The notes beneath the pieces were generated by a model. It saw only the letters and a program-made list of their open reading frames with translations. It did no database searches and was not told where the DNA came from. A stretch of DNA of 64,000 nucleotides, from the NCBI GenBank assembly GCA_024803745.1, contig JANJXV010000016.1:40529001-40593000 (forward strand), given 5' to 3'. Shown here piece after piece: positions 10,526 through 24,384 of this stretch. Numbering within the stretch: position 1 is the first letter of the stretch; each line of letters opens with the position of its first letter. Source of the DNA: Megascapheus bottae (lineage: Eukaryota; Chordata; Mammalia; Rodentia; Geomyidae). Both the position numbers and the translations under genes were made by a program.

Positions 10526-12655
10526 TATAAATCAATCTCTAAATGATTGGTAAAATTAAGATTGTTCTGGAAATGGGGGAAGAATACAGACTATTGTTTA
10601 AATATAGAGTTACAAGAGGGAAACAAAGCTAAAAGACTCATTAAATGTTTTCTGAGTTGCTGAGTTGGGGTTTCATTTTTCACTTACTTAGAACTATCCT
10701 AAAGTCAAGAACATGCAGTCTTCATGCCCCAACATGCTAAAAAACAGAGGAGAAGACGGAAAGACTAAGTAAAGGTTCCATGAAGTCTGAGTGCTGACTT
10801 CCTTCTGGCACTCTCTTGGGAAATCATTGATAAGGCAACACTTTTCTTGGGAAGTTAGGACTAGCCTCTGTGAGAAGAGCGATCTGGAGAGAGATTGAAG
10901 AAGGGGTTCTGCTGAGGAGAAAGTGGGGTATCACCACACTGGAATGACAGTCTGAGGTGAAAAGGAACTATATATGTGTATTTTAAATCCATAAAAATTA
11001 GAGCCAAGAGAGTGGGTGGAAATCAGAGGAAGCAATGAAATTACACTGATTCCCAACATTTGGCTTTGACCCATTAGCTGAGATGGGAGGGCAGCCAGTG
11101 GGAGAATTTATAAGGAGACCAAACCTACATTCAGTTTGTAACTGGATGGACATGTTAAGTGGCATATTTGATTTGCAAGTAGAGAGTTTGAAGAGTCAAT
11201 GTGGATCAAGAGAAAAATAAAACAGGAAAGTGAAAACCTGTACCTAGCTGAAGGTCAAAAGTAATGCTGGATGAAAGATATTCATTTCATAGCCATTAAT
11301 ATTTAGATAATTGAAGTCATAGATGGATTCAGTAACGGAGAACCACAGAGCATGGCATATATAGAAAAGTATGTAATAATTAGCTAAATTTGGGGGTCTG
11401 GGAGTGAGTTCATGGGAAAACCCAAGGGGCAGGCCCAATAAACAAAAAATTAAAATTATACCTTTAAAGTTTTCCAAACTTATTAATGTTCTGTGCATAT
11501 TGTTCTGACATGCTTTTTATCACAGAGAGAAATGACAAAAGCGCATGTTAACTTATATTCTAGTGCAGTTTTATCATTAAAAATCATATTAAAATGTCTT
11601 CAAAATAACATAAAATTGATCATATTGAGTTATAAATCCAGGAATTTTACTGGCTATACTAAATAGCATAACTGTCATTGTAATTAAATTTTGAACCATT
11701 TTTGTTAATAAATAAGATCACTCATATCTACATAGAGGTAATTTGTCTTTCTATAATGACCAATGCAACAATACACTGAGGAGATACCACAATTTATTGT
11801 CTTCAGCCTAAACAGAGTCACGTAGATCATTTTCTCCAGAGTAAGTCTTAATAAGCATCAATGTGCTGAGTCACTGAAGATAGTATTCCTGTGCTTGTCT
11901 GTTATCTGATATTTGCATAAATACTCATACAGATGCAATAGTTGGGAATTCACAGGTTTCCGCTTTTATCCAATTTCTTTTCTCGCAATATAATTAATAC
12001 TATTCAGGAGATGCCTTAATTTTGTTTTGTCTGTGGGCTGATCTGATACCTAATTATTAAGGGTGTTATTCTTCTTTTCATAAAGTTTTGTTGTTATTAC
12101 TAAGTTGTTCTACATAGGTGTTGGAATTTCATAAGTCAGGTAGGTAGTCCGTACATTTCTTTTTATTTTATGTCAGACCTTCCTTGCTTTCTCCACTTTC
12201 CTCCTCCAGTAATGTTTTTATTCTTGATATAACTATAGGCAATACTGTTTTAATTATTATTGTTGCTAAGAAATGTGATAAATTTTGTGATGAATAATAG
12301 AATTGCTTCTAAGTCTAAAAATCATGCTAAACATTTAAACTGTATAGGAGCCCCCATCAATTTTCATTGTTACAGATGTCATGCGCACTATTAACTTAAG
12401 GATTTGAAATGAACTTCCTCCCCGCAGGGAATACTCAGAATTAAGACATTGACCCAACCATGCCATGTAGAATAAAATACAGAAGGACACAACCTAACCA
12501 TGCCATCTTTACTATAGCTGTCAGCTTCACAAACTGTTTCTATGGATGACAGTTATTTGATCCATTAAGACTATCTAGACTTTGCATTTCCTTACTCCTT
12601 ATATTATACATTAAACAATTCTATTAATCATGTAAGAAACTCTTTGTTAATGAGT
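10526..12655. other. Unique sequence, nothing recognised
   Basis: AT-rich, with one 84-codon minus-strand open frame (11244-11498) of no recognisable family. No RNA gene or repeat is assigned. Confidence 0.45.
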
Positions 12656-12670
12656 GATATTTTTGTTTTT

Positions 12671-12879
12671 TTGGTTTTTTGGTTTTTTTTTTTTTGCTAG
12701 TCCTGGGCTTGGGCTCAGGGCCTGAGCACTGTCCTTGGACTTTCTCAAGGCTAGAGCTCTACCACTTGAGCCTCAGCACCACTTCCGGCTTTTTCTATAT
12801 ATGTGGTACCAAGGAATCGAACCTGGGTCTTTGTGCATGCAAGGCAAGCACTTTAACCACTAGGCCAAATTCCCAGCCC
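12671..12879 (-). mobile_element. IDL-Geo SINE, nearly intact
   Basis: From left to right the plus strand shows a T-rich tail, Geo in reverse ('ggcctgagcactgtccttgg'), then the tRNA-like half ending 'taggccaaattcccagccc'. The target duplication gatatttttgttttt lies at 12656-12670 and 12880-12894. Close similarity to the copies at 24171, 37761 and 43207 suggests recent spread. Confidence 0.95.
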
Positions 12880-12894
12880 GATATTTTTGTTTTT

Positions 12895-15800
12895 AAAGAG
12901 TGATAACTCTTTCAACTTTTAGTTAAAATAGTAACTCTGACTCTGGTCTTCATCTAGTCCTTTGCATGGCACATGTCAACTGAATTTTCCATGTCATCTC
13001 TTCAATTATATAGGAAAAAACTTTTTGGTTCTCTTTTTTCAGGTAGGGTCAACAGGCCACTATGAGAGGAAGTCTATTATATACCCCTGATGCCCCAAAA
13101 TGACCTCTGTTGCTCAGGGGAGAATTAGGTACATAGAAGAGGATATGAGGAAACTCTACTATCTTTATTTAGTACATATAGTAAAGGACGAATCAGAAGC
13201 TGAAACCAAAATCCAACTGAAGATGTAGTTAAGCTTCTTTCCAATTAAATGCTAACTTACTCTGATGTGGTAAGCATATGCCAGTAGAAAGACTGTGTGG
13301 AGAGAGGTTTCCCTAAAGCTTGGAGTAGATCCCAAAGCATGTCTAGATTTTGGAACAATGACCATTTTAGCCACCCACAGCTACTGTCTAGACGCTGAAG
13401 GTTGTGAAACAACATGACATAATGACATCTCACACAGGCAGTAGAGAGCTGCCATTTTGAGTTTTTCACTTCCATTTTCTGTGAGGGGAGTGGAGACTGT
13501 GTCTCCGTATTTTTCCTCTTATTCACTAGCTTAAAGGAGTTATACTAAAATAAATTCATACTAAAAGCCTAAAAACTTGCATAACTAATGTGAATATAGG
13601 CACGTGTATTTGGTCACTTTGCATAGGCAAGACATCCTTCCAGCACTGCTACTTATTTGTGATGCTTAATATAATTCTATTTAGATGTCAAAGGCTGTAT
13701 AAAACACTAGGAATGTACACATGAGAGATGGTTTTTTTTTCTTAATTCATTAAGCTGTATATTTCTGAGATCCATTTTCTCACTTGGACTGCATAGGATT
13801 CATCCTATGAAAATAATGTGGTTGTTAAATTGCTCAAACATGCTTATATATTTATCAAAGTTCATCTGTATAGTTGTCACTTTATAGATATCTATCCTTG
13901 AAACTCTTTATATTGCCCAATTGTCGAGTTTCGAAATTCTCATTGTTATGTAGTCTTTTCCAGACATTTCTACTAATTTTTTTACAGACTAAATGGAAGA
14001 AGTAATTTCAGCACACACATAGTGAAAAGTAATCAGGAAGGATTTGCACTGCTTTTGGGGGAATAGGAAGAGATGCCCATGTGTTATAATGATCATATAC
14101 TATAAACACAGAAATACTTAAAATAATTGAAAAAGAAGTTTGTTGAGATTCCCTTGAAAATAGGGCAGATGAGGAAGAATGTTCTGATGGGCTGTTGATT
14201 ATCCACAAAAAAGAATCGGATAGCCTAAATTAAATCCACAAATGCATATGATGTCAAAATGAACCCTCCCTGTGCAACTATCTAGTGATAAAAATTAATG
14301 TGTGAAAACTGACTGACAAGAACCTCAAGGTGGAAATAAATTCTTGATATACACATTAGCTAGTTTTGCTCGTATGCTATAAGGAATTTGTCACCAGAGA
14401 AAAAGAAAGATTCCATTTTTAGTGTATGGGTTACAAATTAATAAGTTATTTTGGTAAAACAATAAATGAATGAATAGGGAGGTCTGTCAAGGGGGATTCT
14501 TAAGTTACGATATTTATTTTTTATTCACAATAGCAGAAAGAAGTGTTTGTATTCCGCCTCCTTAAACTTCTGCTTTCACAGAAATAGTTTTTTACACTCC
14601 ATCATGATTGTGAAATTCCTCTCCTCTCACCAGAGCCACATTTGCAAATGATTTTATTGTGCTAGTCCTGATTGGACCACAGCTTTCTGCTCTCAAAATA
14701 ATCAGCCTCTCCTTTTATCTCAGAAAGCTTATCGTGGTGGCCTGCAATTTCTTCAGTCTTTTTCAGGGCAATGAGAAAGAACACACAGCTATACATGTGA
14801 AATAAAATGCTTCACCCCTTTGTTCCTACCTTCGCAAAAATCACCTTTAGGAATTTTCTCTCAGCAATAGAAAATAGCTTAAAAATGTCCAGAAAACCTC
14901 TGGCCCATCTTTCTTAAATAGTTTAACTTTTTTTTTCTGTTTCTGAACCATAGACAGAATAACTTAGAAGTGACTACATGACCTACAGGGTTAGACTGGA
15001 AAAGGTAATATAGATTTGCCTGATCTGCTGTGTTTTGGAACATACCATTTCATAGGGCTGCGACTCCAGGCATTCTGGTGCCCTTTGTGTGAGATCACAA
15101 GACTAGAGAAAAGACCACAGATCTCCATGATTCCCAGCAAGGAATCTGTCTGAATCAACTCGCCATTAACAGTGAACTCCAATGAATGAATCTTCTGTTC
15201 CCATGCAACTGAAGGCTAGGGGAGATGAAGGAGAAAAATCAGCCTTTCTATGTCTAATGAACAGAAGAAATGATGGTTATCTGTCACCATCTTTCTGGTC
15301 TTTTGTTTCATTGCTACTGGAACACAGTAGAGTAACAGAAGCCACACTACTCTGTTTTAGTGAAAGCTCTCAAATCCGTTGTCTTGGAATAGAGCCAAGT
15401 TTTCATCTAATGCAGTCCTCATTTGCCGCATACCAGGCACTGCCAAATTATTATGGTGATATCTGCACCCTTTAAGAATAAATACTATTACTTTATATCT
15501 TTGAAGGACTCAGCATTTACTTGCTAACACTATCCCAGATCTGTACCTTATTCAATTATTTTCAGTTAATGCTTGCTAAGATCAAAGTTTTCATGGTTTA
15601 AACAACTTTTTCCATGCAGAAGGGAAAACCGATCAATACTTTTGGAATCATTTTGACACTTTGTGTTTGCTATTGAGAAGTCTAAAAATGATATAACAAA
15701 ATGTTCACAACTTGTACAAGTTTATTTTTTTAAGATTGTCTTGGTTAATATTCGCTGAGTAAAAATATCTTGGCTGTAAAGAACAGATGTTTAAAGTTCC

Positions 15801-18171
15801 TACGTGGGAACTCAAACCACAGGTAAAAATGTATCATTACAGTTGCATTCTGAGCATCACTGATGAGAAGCTTGAGCTGTTCTTTGCATATTTTATGGCA
15901 TGGTACTCTGTTCTAAAGTGGGTTTCATAGACTAGTTCTTTTCCACTCCTTTCCCATTGACAGCCACAAAACAACTGAAAATTTTCAATCATCACCACTA
16001 TGAGATTGTTCTTCAGAGAGAGAGCCTTGATGAGCAAAATGGATGTGTTTCATCTTGCCTGTGTTATCCTTTGTTCTCTACCCCAAAGTGCCTCCACAAT
16101 ACCATAATGGATAGGGCACCAAGAGACTCTGTCAGCATAGGAGTCTTCAGAGGAAGGGACGCTTTAGGACAGAATGAGCCTCCAGTAATTAACGTTTTCA
16201 CTATACTTAATACAAAATAAATTACACATAACTAACTTAAATAGTCAAAGAAGTAATTTTTCTTTTTGGCCACATGTGTCTGATTAACAATTTTATACAG
16301 TTGGGTAGTCATTTCATATGATTTCCCCCCCAGTAATTCTGCTGAGATACCAGGACTTCTATTTGTACAAGGTTTATTTCTAACTTCTACATCGTACAGC
16401 TAATAAACATGAAAATTTCAGTCCTATACCAACAATTGCTTTAAAATACTACTCAAATATTCCCCATCATTTTTCAAATGCTTATTTCAGAGTTTCATAA
16501 AAGATACTGTGAGAATAACCCTTGAAGAGATTTCAAAAACCTGAGAAAAGATCTTGTTTTCCATGCATGAGATATAAGTTCAATTTCTGCTCTTAAACTT
16601 GTCTCTAGTTTACATTCTCCATATTATTTTATATCCCATAAACATCACCTTATTAAAAAGTTTATTAAATGTATTATAACAACAGTTTCTCTTTATTCCT
16701 AACTTAAAGATCTTTCATAGGACGCGCGTACATTAGGAAAGAATAATATCCACACGTGTCATACGCATCAAGTGAAAACTGTGTAGGAGTGAGCAGAGAC
16801 ACCTATTTGTGTTTTATGTTTTGTGTGTGGATGTGACAAGCGCTGGATAACTAGATTTTTTTACATGAAAGGGAGTTGTACCTAGGGTGGTTCTGATGAG
16901 CTTTGTTGAATTTCCAAATCTATAGAGTTGAAGAATGATGTACATGTTTTTCTTAAAAGAACTTGTTATTCTTTATGTATTCTAACAAAAAATAAGCCTC
17001 TATAAGAGAGAGTAAATACCACTTATTTTTTCCAAATAGGATCAAAATAATAAATTAATTTGAGCTCCTGTTTATACTCAAATTGTGCTCAGTTCAAGCC
17101 AAGGAACTCATCACAAACTATTACAAAAGCAGCCTTGATCTTGACCCCATTTTAGTTCAGTCTTGATACAATTTTTTTTATCATCAATGACATTGTCTGA
17201 GCAATTTTTATTGGAAGACATTATTTTTTTACTCCACGAAACAGGCATTTTCACATTACCTGTTAGAACTATGGTTTCTTTTTCAAAATGTCTGCTTCTA
17301 AGTGTGTATGCAGGTGTGTGCAGGTGTGTATATGTGTGCACAAGAGCATTTGTGCTGTAATAATGTAACATTCTGTGGTATACGACTTTGAACATTCAAT
17401 CCTTTGTATTCCAAAACTGCTGAGAAAAGTTTAAGGCAGAGGGTTCTTTAAAGTATGTCAGAGCAGATAGAATTACTAGATAGAAAAATGTATGCTTTCT
17501 CTGCAACTCAAAATTAGAACCACGGAATATAAAGGTCAGATAACTTTAATTACTAGGAAAAAGTTGTTCTCACAGCCCTGGATCGATAGGCCGTGAGCCA
17601 GGAACACAAGTGCTGTGAGGAAGGAGGAAGTGACAGCCAAAAAACGTGATGCAAATATTAGAATACAAGTAAATATTACCTCGGTTCCTTTTTGTGCTTT
17701 CAATAGCTGCTTTTGAGATAAGTCCTTTGAATGACCCATTATTTACAGTTGTTATGCTTTAAAAATGCAAAATTGGGGGGTACTGGAAATGTTGCAATGA
17801 ATTGCTTACTTGGACTGTGGTAAACATCCCTCAGCAAATTATGGTTCCTAAAATGACTTGCATGCACCATTTGTCATTGTTTAGTCACTCTCAATAATAG
17901 ATGGAGATGTCTCCCACCACCTTTTTCCTCTGAGGAACTTTTGTTCTTAAGTAAGACATAAAGGGAAGAAAAATACTAGACAGAAGGAAGATATCTCATC
18001 TTACTCTTGATCATTTATGCTTTTTTATGTTTGTAGAATGGAATTGCCAATGATAGAGAATCCCATGTGATTCCCAAAATGAGTCTGGAGTGCATAGATT
18101 CTGTACCAGTTGCTACCATAGTCAGACAGAGTTAATTAGCATTATCAACTCTGCACTTTTGCAGTTGTTTG
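12895..18171. other. Long AT-rich stretch without recognised genes or repeats
   Basis: Short open frames (13257-13526, 14991-15182, 15182-15475, 15957-16220, 17111-17395) lack family motifs, membrane segments and splice context. A weak GT-rich patch lies near 17303-17340. I can assign nothing further. Confidence 0.5.
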
Positions 18172-18292
18172 TGTGCTTGTTTTTGAGGCAGGAAATGTCG
18201 GTGTGGTCCAGGCTGACCCACCCTTTATAATCCTCCTGCCTCTGCCACCTGACTGCCTCCTGTTATACAACATGGTCTGCCACACGAGGTGT
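18172..18292 (-). mobile_element. B1 SINE
   Basis: On the plus strand the order 'ttttgaggcagg', 'gtggtccaggctgaccca', 'aatcctcctgcctctgccac' to 'tctgccacacgagg' is a reversed B1 (7SL) monomer. Several substitutions mark it as old. Confidence 0.75.
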
Positions 18293-19574
18293 CATGTCTG
18301 TGTATTGTAATGACTCTGGAAATGATACAATTACATGCTTTTAAATTAAAGAAATATTTAGAATTGAGACTGCCCAGTTCACATGAAAGTCCTTACTAGG
18401 TAATCTCAGACAAATACACATATATTACAATACATAAAACCTGGAGAAAAATCCCAAAATGGTGCCTAGAATCACTATATTGATTTCCATGTCTTTTACA
18501 GAGTCCTGCTAGAATTAGAGTTTTAGTCATGAAGCACTCTTTTTAAAAGAAAGGAAAATAGGCCCTATTTTTCTACTCTAAACATAACATAACTACTGGT
18601 TTAAGCATTTTTAATATTCAACTTACCACAAATCACTGATTCTATTATCTTGCTTCTAAATGTCTATTTTGATAACAATAACTACATTTTATGGCATGTA
18701 ATGTAAATATTGAAGCCAAGCACAAGTTCAAATGAGCAAAAGATTGCATTGCAGATTCTTCATAAAAAGGGGTGTTCAAAGTTAGAAACATTTCTTACAC
18801 TAAATAAATACAATAAATTATGTGGACATTCAATTTGATGATCTCTCAAAATAGTCATAATAAATCACTCTTGTAAAGAAAAATGAAATGTTTGGAGAAA
18901 TCCGGTGTTAGTTTCCAGAGATCAACCATTTTTTTTATCAATATTGACCATAACTTTTCTAAATTTAAGTTCTTTCCTTACTTAAGATATAAAGTAAAAT
19001 GAAGGATATTTATCTATAGGTCATTTATATTGCTACCCATTATTCTGCTCTACACACACTGAATCTCCTATATGTGATTAAGTTGAATCTTTCCAAACAT
19101 AATTAGTTTTCTATCAATGTTTTACCACTTTGAGTTTCATTATCTGTTTTAAGGTTCCTCCAGAATTGGGGAAAGAAAGCATTAGATTAATTTTTATCAT
19201 TTAAGACTGAGATGGCTGCATAGCTTATTTCAGTAATGGCATGTTATTTTAGATATTTACTTTTAATCAACAAAAAAATAACCCAAAGTATGTGTCTTTC
19301 TTGCCTTTGTATAATTGTTATAATTGTTCTTTAAAATTAAAGATTTTAACAGGGAGAATGCCATAAATAGAGGAATATTTGTAGCTTTAAAAAATGAAGA
19401 GCACACAATTTAAAAACAACAAAGAGCACCTTTATCGCACTTCCTGCATCAAGAAGCGAAATAAAAACTCTGCCTGCCAATGGATGCATCTGTAGTGAAC
19501 ACAGCCCTTTAACTGAAGTTGCTTTCGCTCCTTTACAGAATCAATTCTTCCCTTTTTCTTCTAATTGTATCTTT
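18293..19574. other. AT-rich sequence, nothing recognised
   Basis: No open frame of note, no RNA gene, and no repeat family recognised. Confidence 0.45.
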
Positions 19575-19782
19575 ATAATTCGAGGGGAATGTTTTTGTCA
19601 GTATTGGGCATTGAACTCAGGGTCTGTGGAGCTATTTCCCAGCGAGGGTCTCACTGTTCCCTCGTGCCTGGGCTAAGCTAGACCCCGATCCTCTTACGTG
19701 CGCCTCTTGTGTCCCTGGAAAAGGACGGGCATACAATGGGCCCAGCCCTTTAGCTGGGATAACAGGTGTGTGCCATGGCATC
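19575..19782 (-). mobile_element. B1-dID chimeric SINE
   Basis: The minus strand reads a 7SL-like head ('ggcacacacctgttatccca'), a middle ('ggatcggggtctagcttagc') and an ID-like end ('accctgagttcaatgcccaa'). The copy is diverged with local rearrangement, but the order of parts is clear. Confidence 0.65.
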
Positions 19783-22700
19783 AAGCTTCAGACATGGAGA
19801 CTCCCCAAAGACAGACCTCGGGTTTCACAAATAGACATAAGGCTAATTTTTATTAGTGTCCATCCCTGACCACAACTTATCTCTGTTTTGAGTTTTACAT
19901 AAATATGAATGAAACCATATATTATTCCGAGTATTTCCTCTGTCCAGTGTTCTACGGGATTCTTTTTCCTGATGCATGCAGCTACCCTTTTTTTCATTGA
20001 TTTTACTCTACAGCCTCCCAGCACATGACAGGGCACTATGTATGTGACCTACTGCACCTGACACTTGATTTGCTCCCAGGTTGACTCTTCCAGAAGTAAC
20101 GGCCCACAGAGCATTCGAGGCATGCTCATCACACCACACACACACGTATTTCCCCTGGTTACACATGAAGAAGGCAAACCACCGGGACACAGCTATAGTT
20201 GGCACTTCTGCACCTGTGGAAAGACAGTCGCCACTACAGCAGATGGCATCTTGCTAGCTCTGGTGTGGGTCAGTGGTATCCATACTAATGACTGCAAGCT
20301 GCTTTCTCAGGCCAGGGGCTATTTTGATTTTTTTTTTTGGAGCAACTAAGGCCACTGATTTTCTAAATTAAGAGGTTAGGAGATGATGCCTTGTTAATTC
20401 TATTCTGTGTAGCTTTCAAAGCTACTTGTGTAATTGTTCTTCATAAACTTAAAAATATAAAGGTTAACAGTGATGTATAATGTTTTAGAGGGTCTCAAAG
20501 ACTACCACCTCTTTTGTTGTGAATCTAAAGAAAAGGCAAAGAGCAGAACAAGCCTGGAAAGATCATCCGGCTTGGCCAGATGGAGAGGAGTTTCTCTAGG
20601 AGAGAGAGGAGGGAGGAAAGGGGAAAACCAGGCATAATTTTACAATGTCAGGAACTCTATCAGCCACAGAGTGATTAAACAGGTAGAGAAAGCTCTGGGT
20701 TCTCTGCCAGATGTTCTTATCTTCTTCCCGTGCTTGCAACTCCTTTTTCTTTTTAAGTCTAAGCACCAAAAAAAGATATCATTATTCCAGAGCTGCTACA
20801 ATCAAAATTACCAATTAAAAGGCGCCTTGGTGAAACACATTTAAAAGATTTATGACGCGTGGTGTAAAAAAATGAAATGAAAAGACATTCCTTTTCCATT
20901 TTCAAAACAGCTCTTTACTGCAATTGTTAACCTGACACAGAAAGTTCTGGTTATTCCTTTATGTGAACAAGGTTTTCATTTTTATTCTTCATTCCTCTCT
21001 GTCAGTTGTTTTAATGATCTTTGACATTTGCTGAGAATACATGGGATTTTTAAATAGATGAAATGAAGCTTATTTTTAATTCATAAAAGAGACAACAGGA
21101 GATAATTATATCTTTGTCTGAGAATGTCTAAAGCAGATGAGGTATTTTTCATGGGGTGTGTTCCTGTTTGGGGGATAAAATGCATAGAGAAATTCATTAG
21201 AATGAGCTTATTAATGTATAATTTGTCAGGACAAAATTAAGGTGGGCAAAAACTATTGCTTTTGTATGATTTCATCATTTAGGGGTTATGACATCAGGTG
21301 AAACAAAATACTGTTTTGATTCACAAGGAAATGGTTTGAATCTAGTTTTATATATATATATATATAAGTTACCAAGAAAAATGATCTTTTTCTCTATCAG
21401 TTGGCTAAAACCTGTCGTCACTACTGTTTGTTTGATACTGATGTTCATTTCTAGCAAATCCTGAAAGGCTGATGTTCTATTCATGTGTACATTTCTTTCG
21501 CCAGCTGCTCTGTGTGCACTTGAATCTCCTTCCGCGTGTTCCAGGTGATTCACATACAGGACAATGAAGTCGACACCCTCTGACCACAGGACTGTGGACC
21601 ACAGAGCTGAAAAAGCATCAAGGACTTACCCGACACGTGACCATGTTTGTGAGTCTGCTGTTGTGTAAATATGAAGGTCACACTGAAACTCCTAACGTGG
21701 ACAGCGATGGGGCTGTGTCCATCTGCAATAAAAGTAATATTACCTCATGCCAGAAATACATCCCTCCACACTGAAACCACTGCACTATTCTCATACTCCG
21801 TGGAAGACTAACAAGAATCCTGGATTGAAAACATTTTTGAAGGTTACAGAGTTGCAAACGAGTATTTAGAATTGAGCTTTCAGATCAAATCCTAGACTCA
21901 AATCAAAATGAGATTATGTTGCTTTTCCAAGCACATCTTGAGAAGTTCTTACAACACAAAATAAAACAAGATTCTGTTGCTTTCTGTTGCTCATCATCTT
22001 GTATCAAAAGTTATTCTACCTTTGTACATAGATTGATTTCTTGAGAAAATAAACTATGCGGCTCATTCAAAAACTGTTTACAGTATTATTCACAAAATAA
22101 TTCTGAATTCTTCTGAATCAATTCATTCATGATATTTGAGCTCACTCTGAATAAACAATGAGTCACAGGTTTCAGACTCGAAATATGATTAATCATTAAT
22201 GGGATCTAATTTTATCTACTGGATAAACACACTCAAATTTCTACAAGAAAGAAATGCTCAGTGCAGTAAATTAAGCAACATAAATGTAATCTTTCAGAAT
22301 TATAAATGTTTTGAACTTATTTAAATTATTCCAGCTTCAATAATTTTTACCACTTCCAGACCCATTTTATTTACAATTACATAAAAGTTCTTGTATTATT
22401 TGTTTGCTGAAGAAGGGGATCTCATCTGTTTATTAACTCTGTCTCAGCCCCCTGCCTTCATTTTCTTGCATGATCTCTTCTGTTACTCCTCCATATCGTA
22501 GACATTCAAAACTGGTAAGAACTTCATATATTTTCTTACTGTTTTTCTTTCTATGGCAGCTACATGACAAGTGTCCTGGTAGCTTTAGCTACCATTTCTC
22601 TCCACCTCTGTGTCAAATGGCTATGTGAATGTTTCACGACCATTTGAAATACACTGCCCTCTTTAGAACACCTCAAACTTCTAGGATCCACTGCTGTGAT

Positions 22701-22810
22701 TTACTCAAACACTGCACCAAGCCCCTAGAAAGCTTTCTGTTCCTCCTTTCCCAGGACGTGTTATCCCTCCATGTGTGTAGCATAGTGCATCCCAGACTCC
22801 ACTGTCACAT
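19783..22810. other. Unique sequence with a short TA repeat
   Basis: A TA run of about 20 bp lies near 21347-21366. Open frames at 19788-20036, 20065-20349 and 21275-21553 have no recognised motif. A region around 20880-21250 is rich in TAAT-type motifs, but nothing more can be claimed without alignment. Confidence 0.45.
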
Positions 22811-22984
22811 CTTTTTTTTTTTTTTTTTGCGGGGAGGGGGGACTTGAACTGAGAGCATGAGCACTGTCCCTAGGCTTTCTCAAGGCTAATGCTCTACCAC
22901 TTGAGCCACAACACCACTTCTAGCCTTTTCTGTGTATGTGATACCAGAGAATTGAATCCAGGGCTTTGTGCATAGCAAGGGTTT
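22811..22984 (-). mobile_element. IDL-Geo SINE, left end shortened
   Basis: A T-rich tail is followed by reversed Geo ('gagcactgtccctaggcttt', 'ctaccacttgagccacaaca') and part of the tRNA-like half ('attgaatccagggctttgtg'), breaking off near 'catagcaaggg'. It is more diverged than the other copies. Confidence 0.85.
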
Positions 22985-23460
22985 ATACTGAAATAGTTTC
23001 ATGTATTACACACTTTTTGTCCTTATTTACTCCCTTTACTATGATTCGTTCTTCCCACTTCCTTATCTCCTGTCTGCCAATTCTAAAGGATTTATGCTTT
23101 GTGTTCACACATAGGCTCGTAATGTACCTCAACCAGGTTCAGCCACTCCTCACCTGGGATTTTCATTGCACATCCAAACTGGTCAGCCAAATGCGAGATC
23201 CTATTGAAAATCCAGTCTAGTCAGTGATATATGTGAATGTATCGCAGAAATCTTCAAAGATTTCTAGCACTTCAACATTCATAATAGCACATATAAAAAT
23301 GTTAAAAACCCAGACACACTTATCTAACTCAAACATCTCTGTTTTGTTTCTTTCTAAAATTCGGTTAGTAATTAGGACCAGGATTCACATGTGTATCCTC
23401 GTTTCTGTCACCACATCTGCCCCGGACAACAGTAAAGTTCCTTTGCTTTTTAAGGATTGA
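22985..23460. other. Unique sequence, nothing recognised
   Basis: Two short adjacent plus-strand open frames (22966-23220 and 23224-23460) have no recognisable family features. Confidence 0.4.
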
Positions 23461-23995
23461 TTTTATTCAATGATGGACAGATAAATAATCCAGGTGTTTC
23501 CCTCCTATCCTTCGGTCTTCATTCTCTCTTTTGCAATGAAAATACCAGCGTCCTGGGTAATGGAGGTGAGAATGGACATCGCTCGTGGGGAGGGAGCGCT
23601 GGAAATCGAGGACCCTTACCACAGAGGGTGAGAGCTGGTGGCAAGTCAGTGCTCTGAGCTGCCTCTCCCACACCCGGGACCACAGGATTATCATGCGGTG
23701 GCTGGAAGACCTGCAGGAGCACATCCCTGCAGCCCTCCTGGGCTGTGAGCGTTTGGACTGCCTCCCACTGTGCAGACGGCTCTCCAGGAGGAGAAAATCC
23801 ACTATCAGGAACACTACTGATGGATTGCTGTTAACCAGTAGCCAGACAGGGGCCACTGGGCACCAAAGCCTGATGCAGGGCCCAGTCCTCAGGAGCCTTA
23901 ATGTGTTTTCCTCTCCGTTTCCAATAAGCCTTTCCTCACCTCTCTGTTGATTCTGTGGGTATCCTGATATTCTTAAAATAAATTCCATCTCCAGT
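23461..23995. other. GC-richer block open on both strands, unassigned
   Basis: A 173-codon frame runs on the minus strand (23467-23988) and a 121-codon frame on the plus strand (23585-23950). Neither shows a domain I recognise. Both may be by-products of lower AT content. A plus-strand 'aaaataaattcc' near 23975 could be a poly(A) signal, so an old LTR or retrocopy is possible but not shown. Confidence 0.25.
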
Positions 23996-24157
23996 TACAG
24001 CAGCTGAAGATCTGATGTCAACAAACGTGTAGGTGTGGCGGATTCTATTTGTCCTTTCCTTAAATCCAAGGGAAGAAATGATCTGTCAGAAACAAAGGAC
24101 ACAACTCGATCTGACTGGCACATTTTAGCTTGCCTGAAAAACGTATCCATTTCCAGT
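23996..24157. other. Short unique spacer
   Basis: No feature is recognised between the GC-richer block and the SINE. Confidence 0.4.
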
Positions 24158-24170
24158 AAGAAAATATTCT

Positions 24171-24371
24171 AGGGCCAGGAGTTTGGCCTAGTGGTTAAAG
24201 TGCTTGCCTAGCATGCATGAAGACCCGGGTTCGATTCCTCGGTACCACATACATAGAAAAAAGCCGGAAGTGGTGCTGAGGCTCAAGTGGTAGAGCTCTA
24301 GCCTTGAGAAAGTCCAAGGACAGTGCTCAGGCCCTGAGCTCAAGCCCAGGACTGGCAAAAAGAAAAAAAAA
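24171..24371 (+). mobile_element. IDL-Geo SINE, nearly intact
   Basis: Both halves are complete: the tRNA-Ala/ID-like left monomer, the Geo right monomer ('aagtccaaggacagtgctca') and an A-rich tail. The target duplication aagaaaatattct lies at 24158-24170 and 24372-24384. It is the best reference copy in the window. Confidence 0.96.
24184..24238 (+). promoter_or_regulatory. Internal pol III promoter (A and B boxes) of the IDL-Geo SINE
   Basis: A box 'tggcctagtgg' at 24184-24194 and B box 'ggttcgattcc' at 24228-24238 fit the tRNA-type consensus, with spacing typical of tRNA genes. The element could be transcribed by pol III, although this copy may be silent. Confidence 0.75.
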
Positions 24372-24384
24372 AAGAAAATATTCT

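Noticed and set aside
20880..21250. AT-rich stretch with several TAAT motifs as a possible conserved enhancer
   Set aside because: Such motifs are common in AT-rich DNA and conservation cannot be judged from one sequence.
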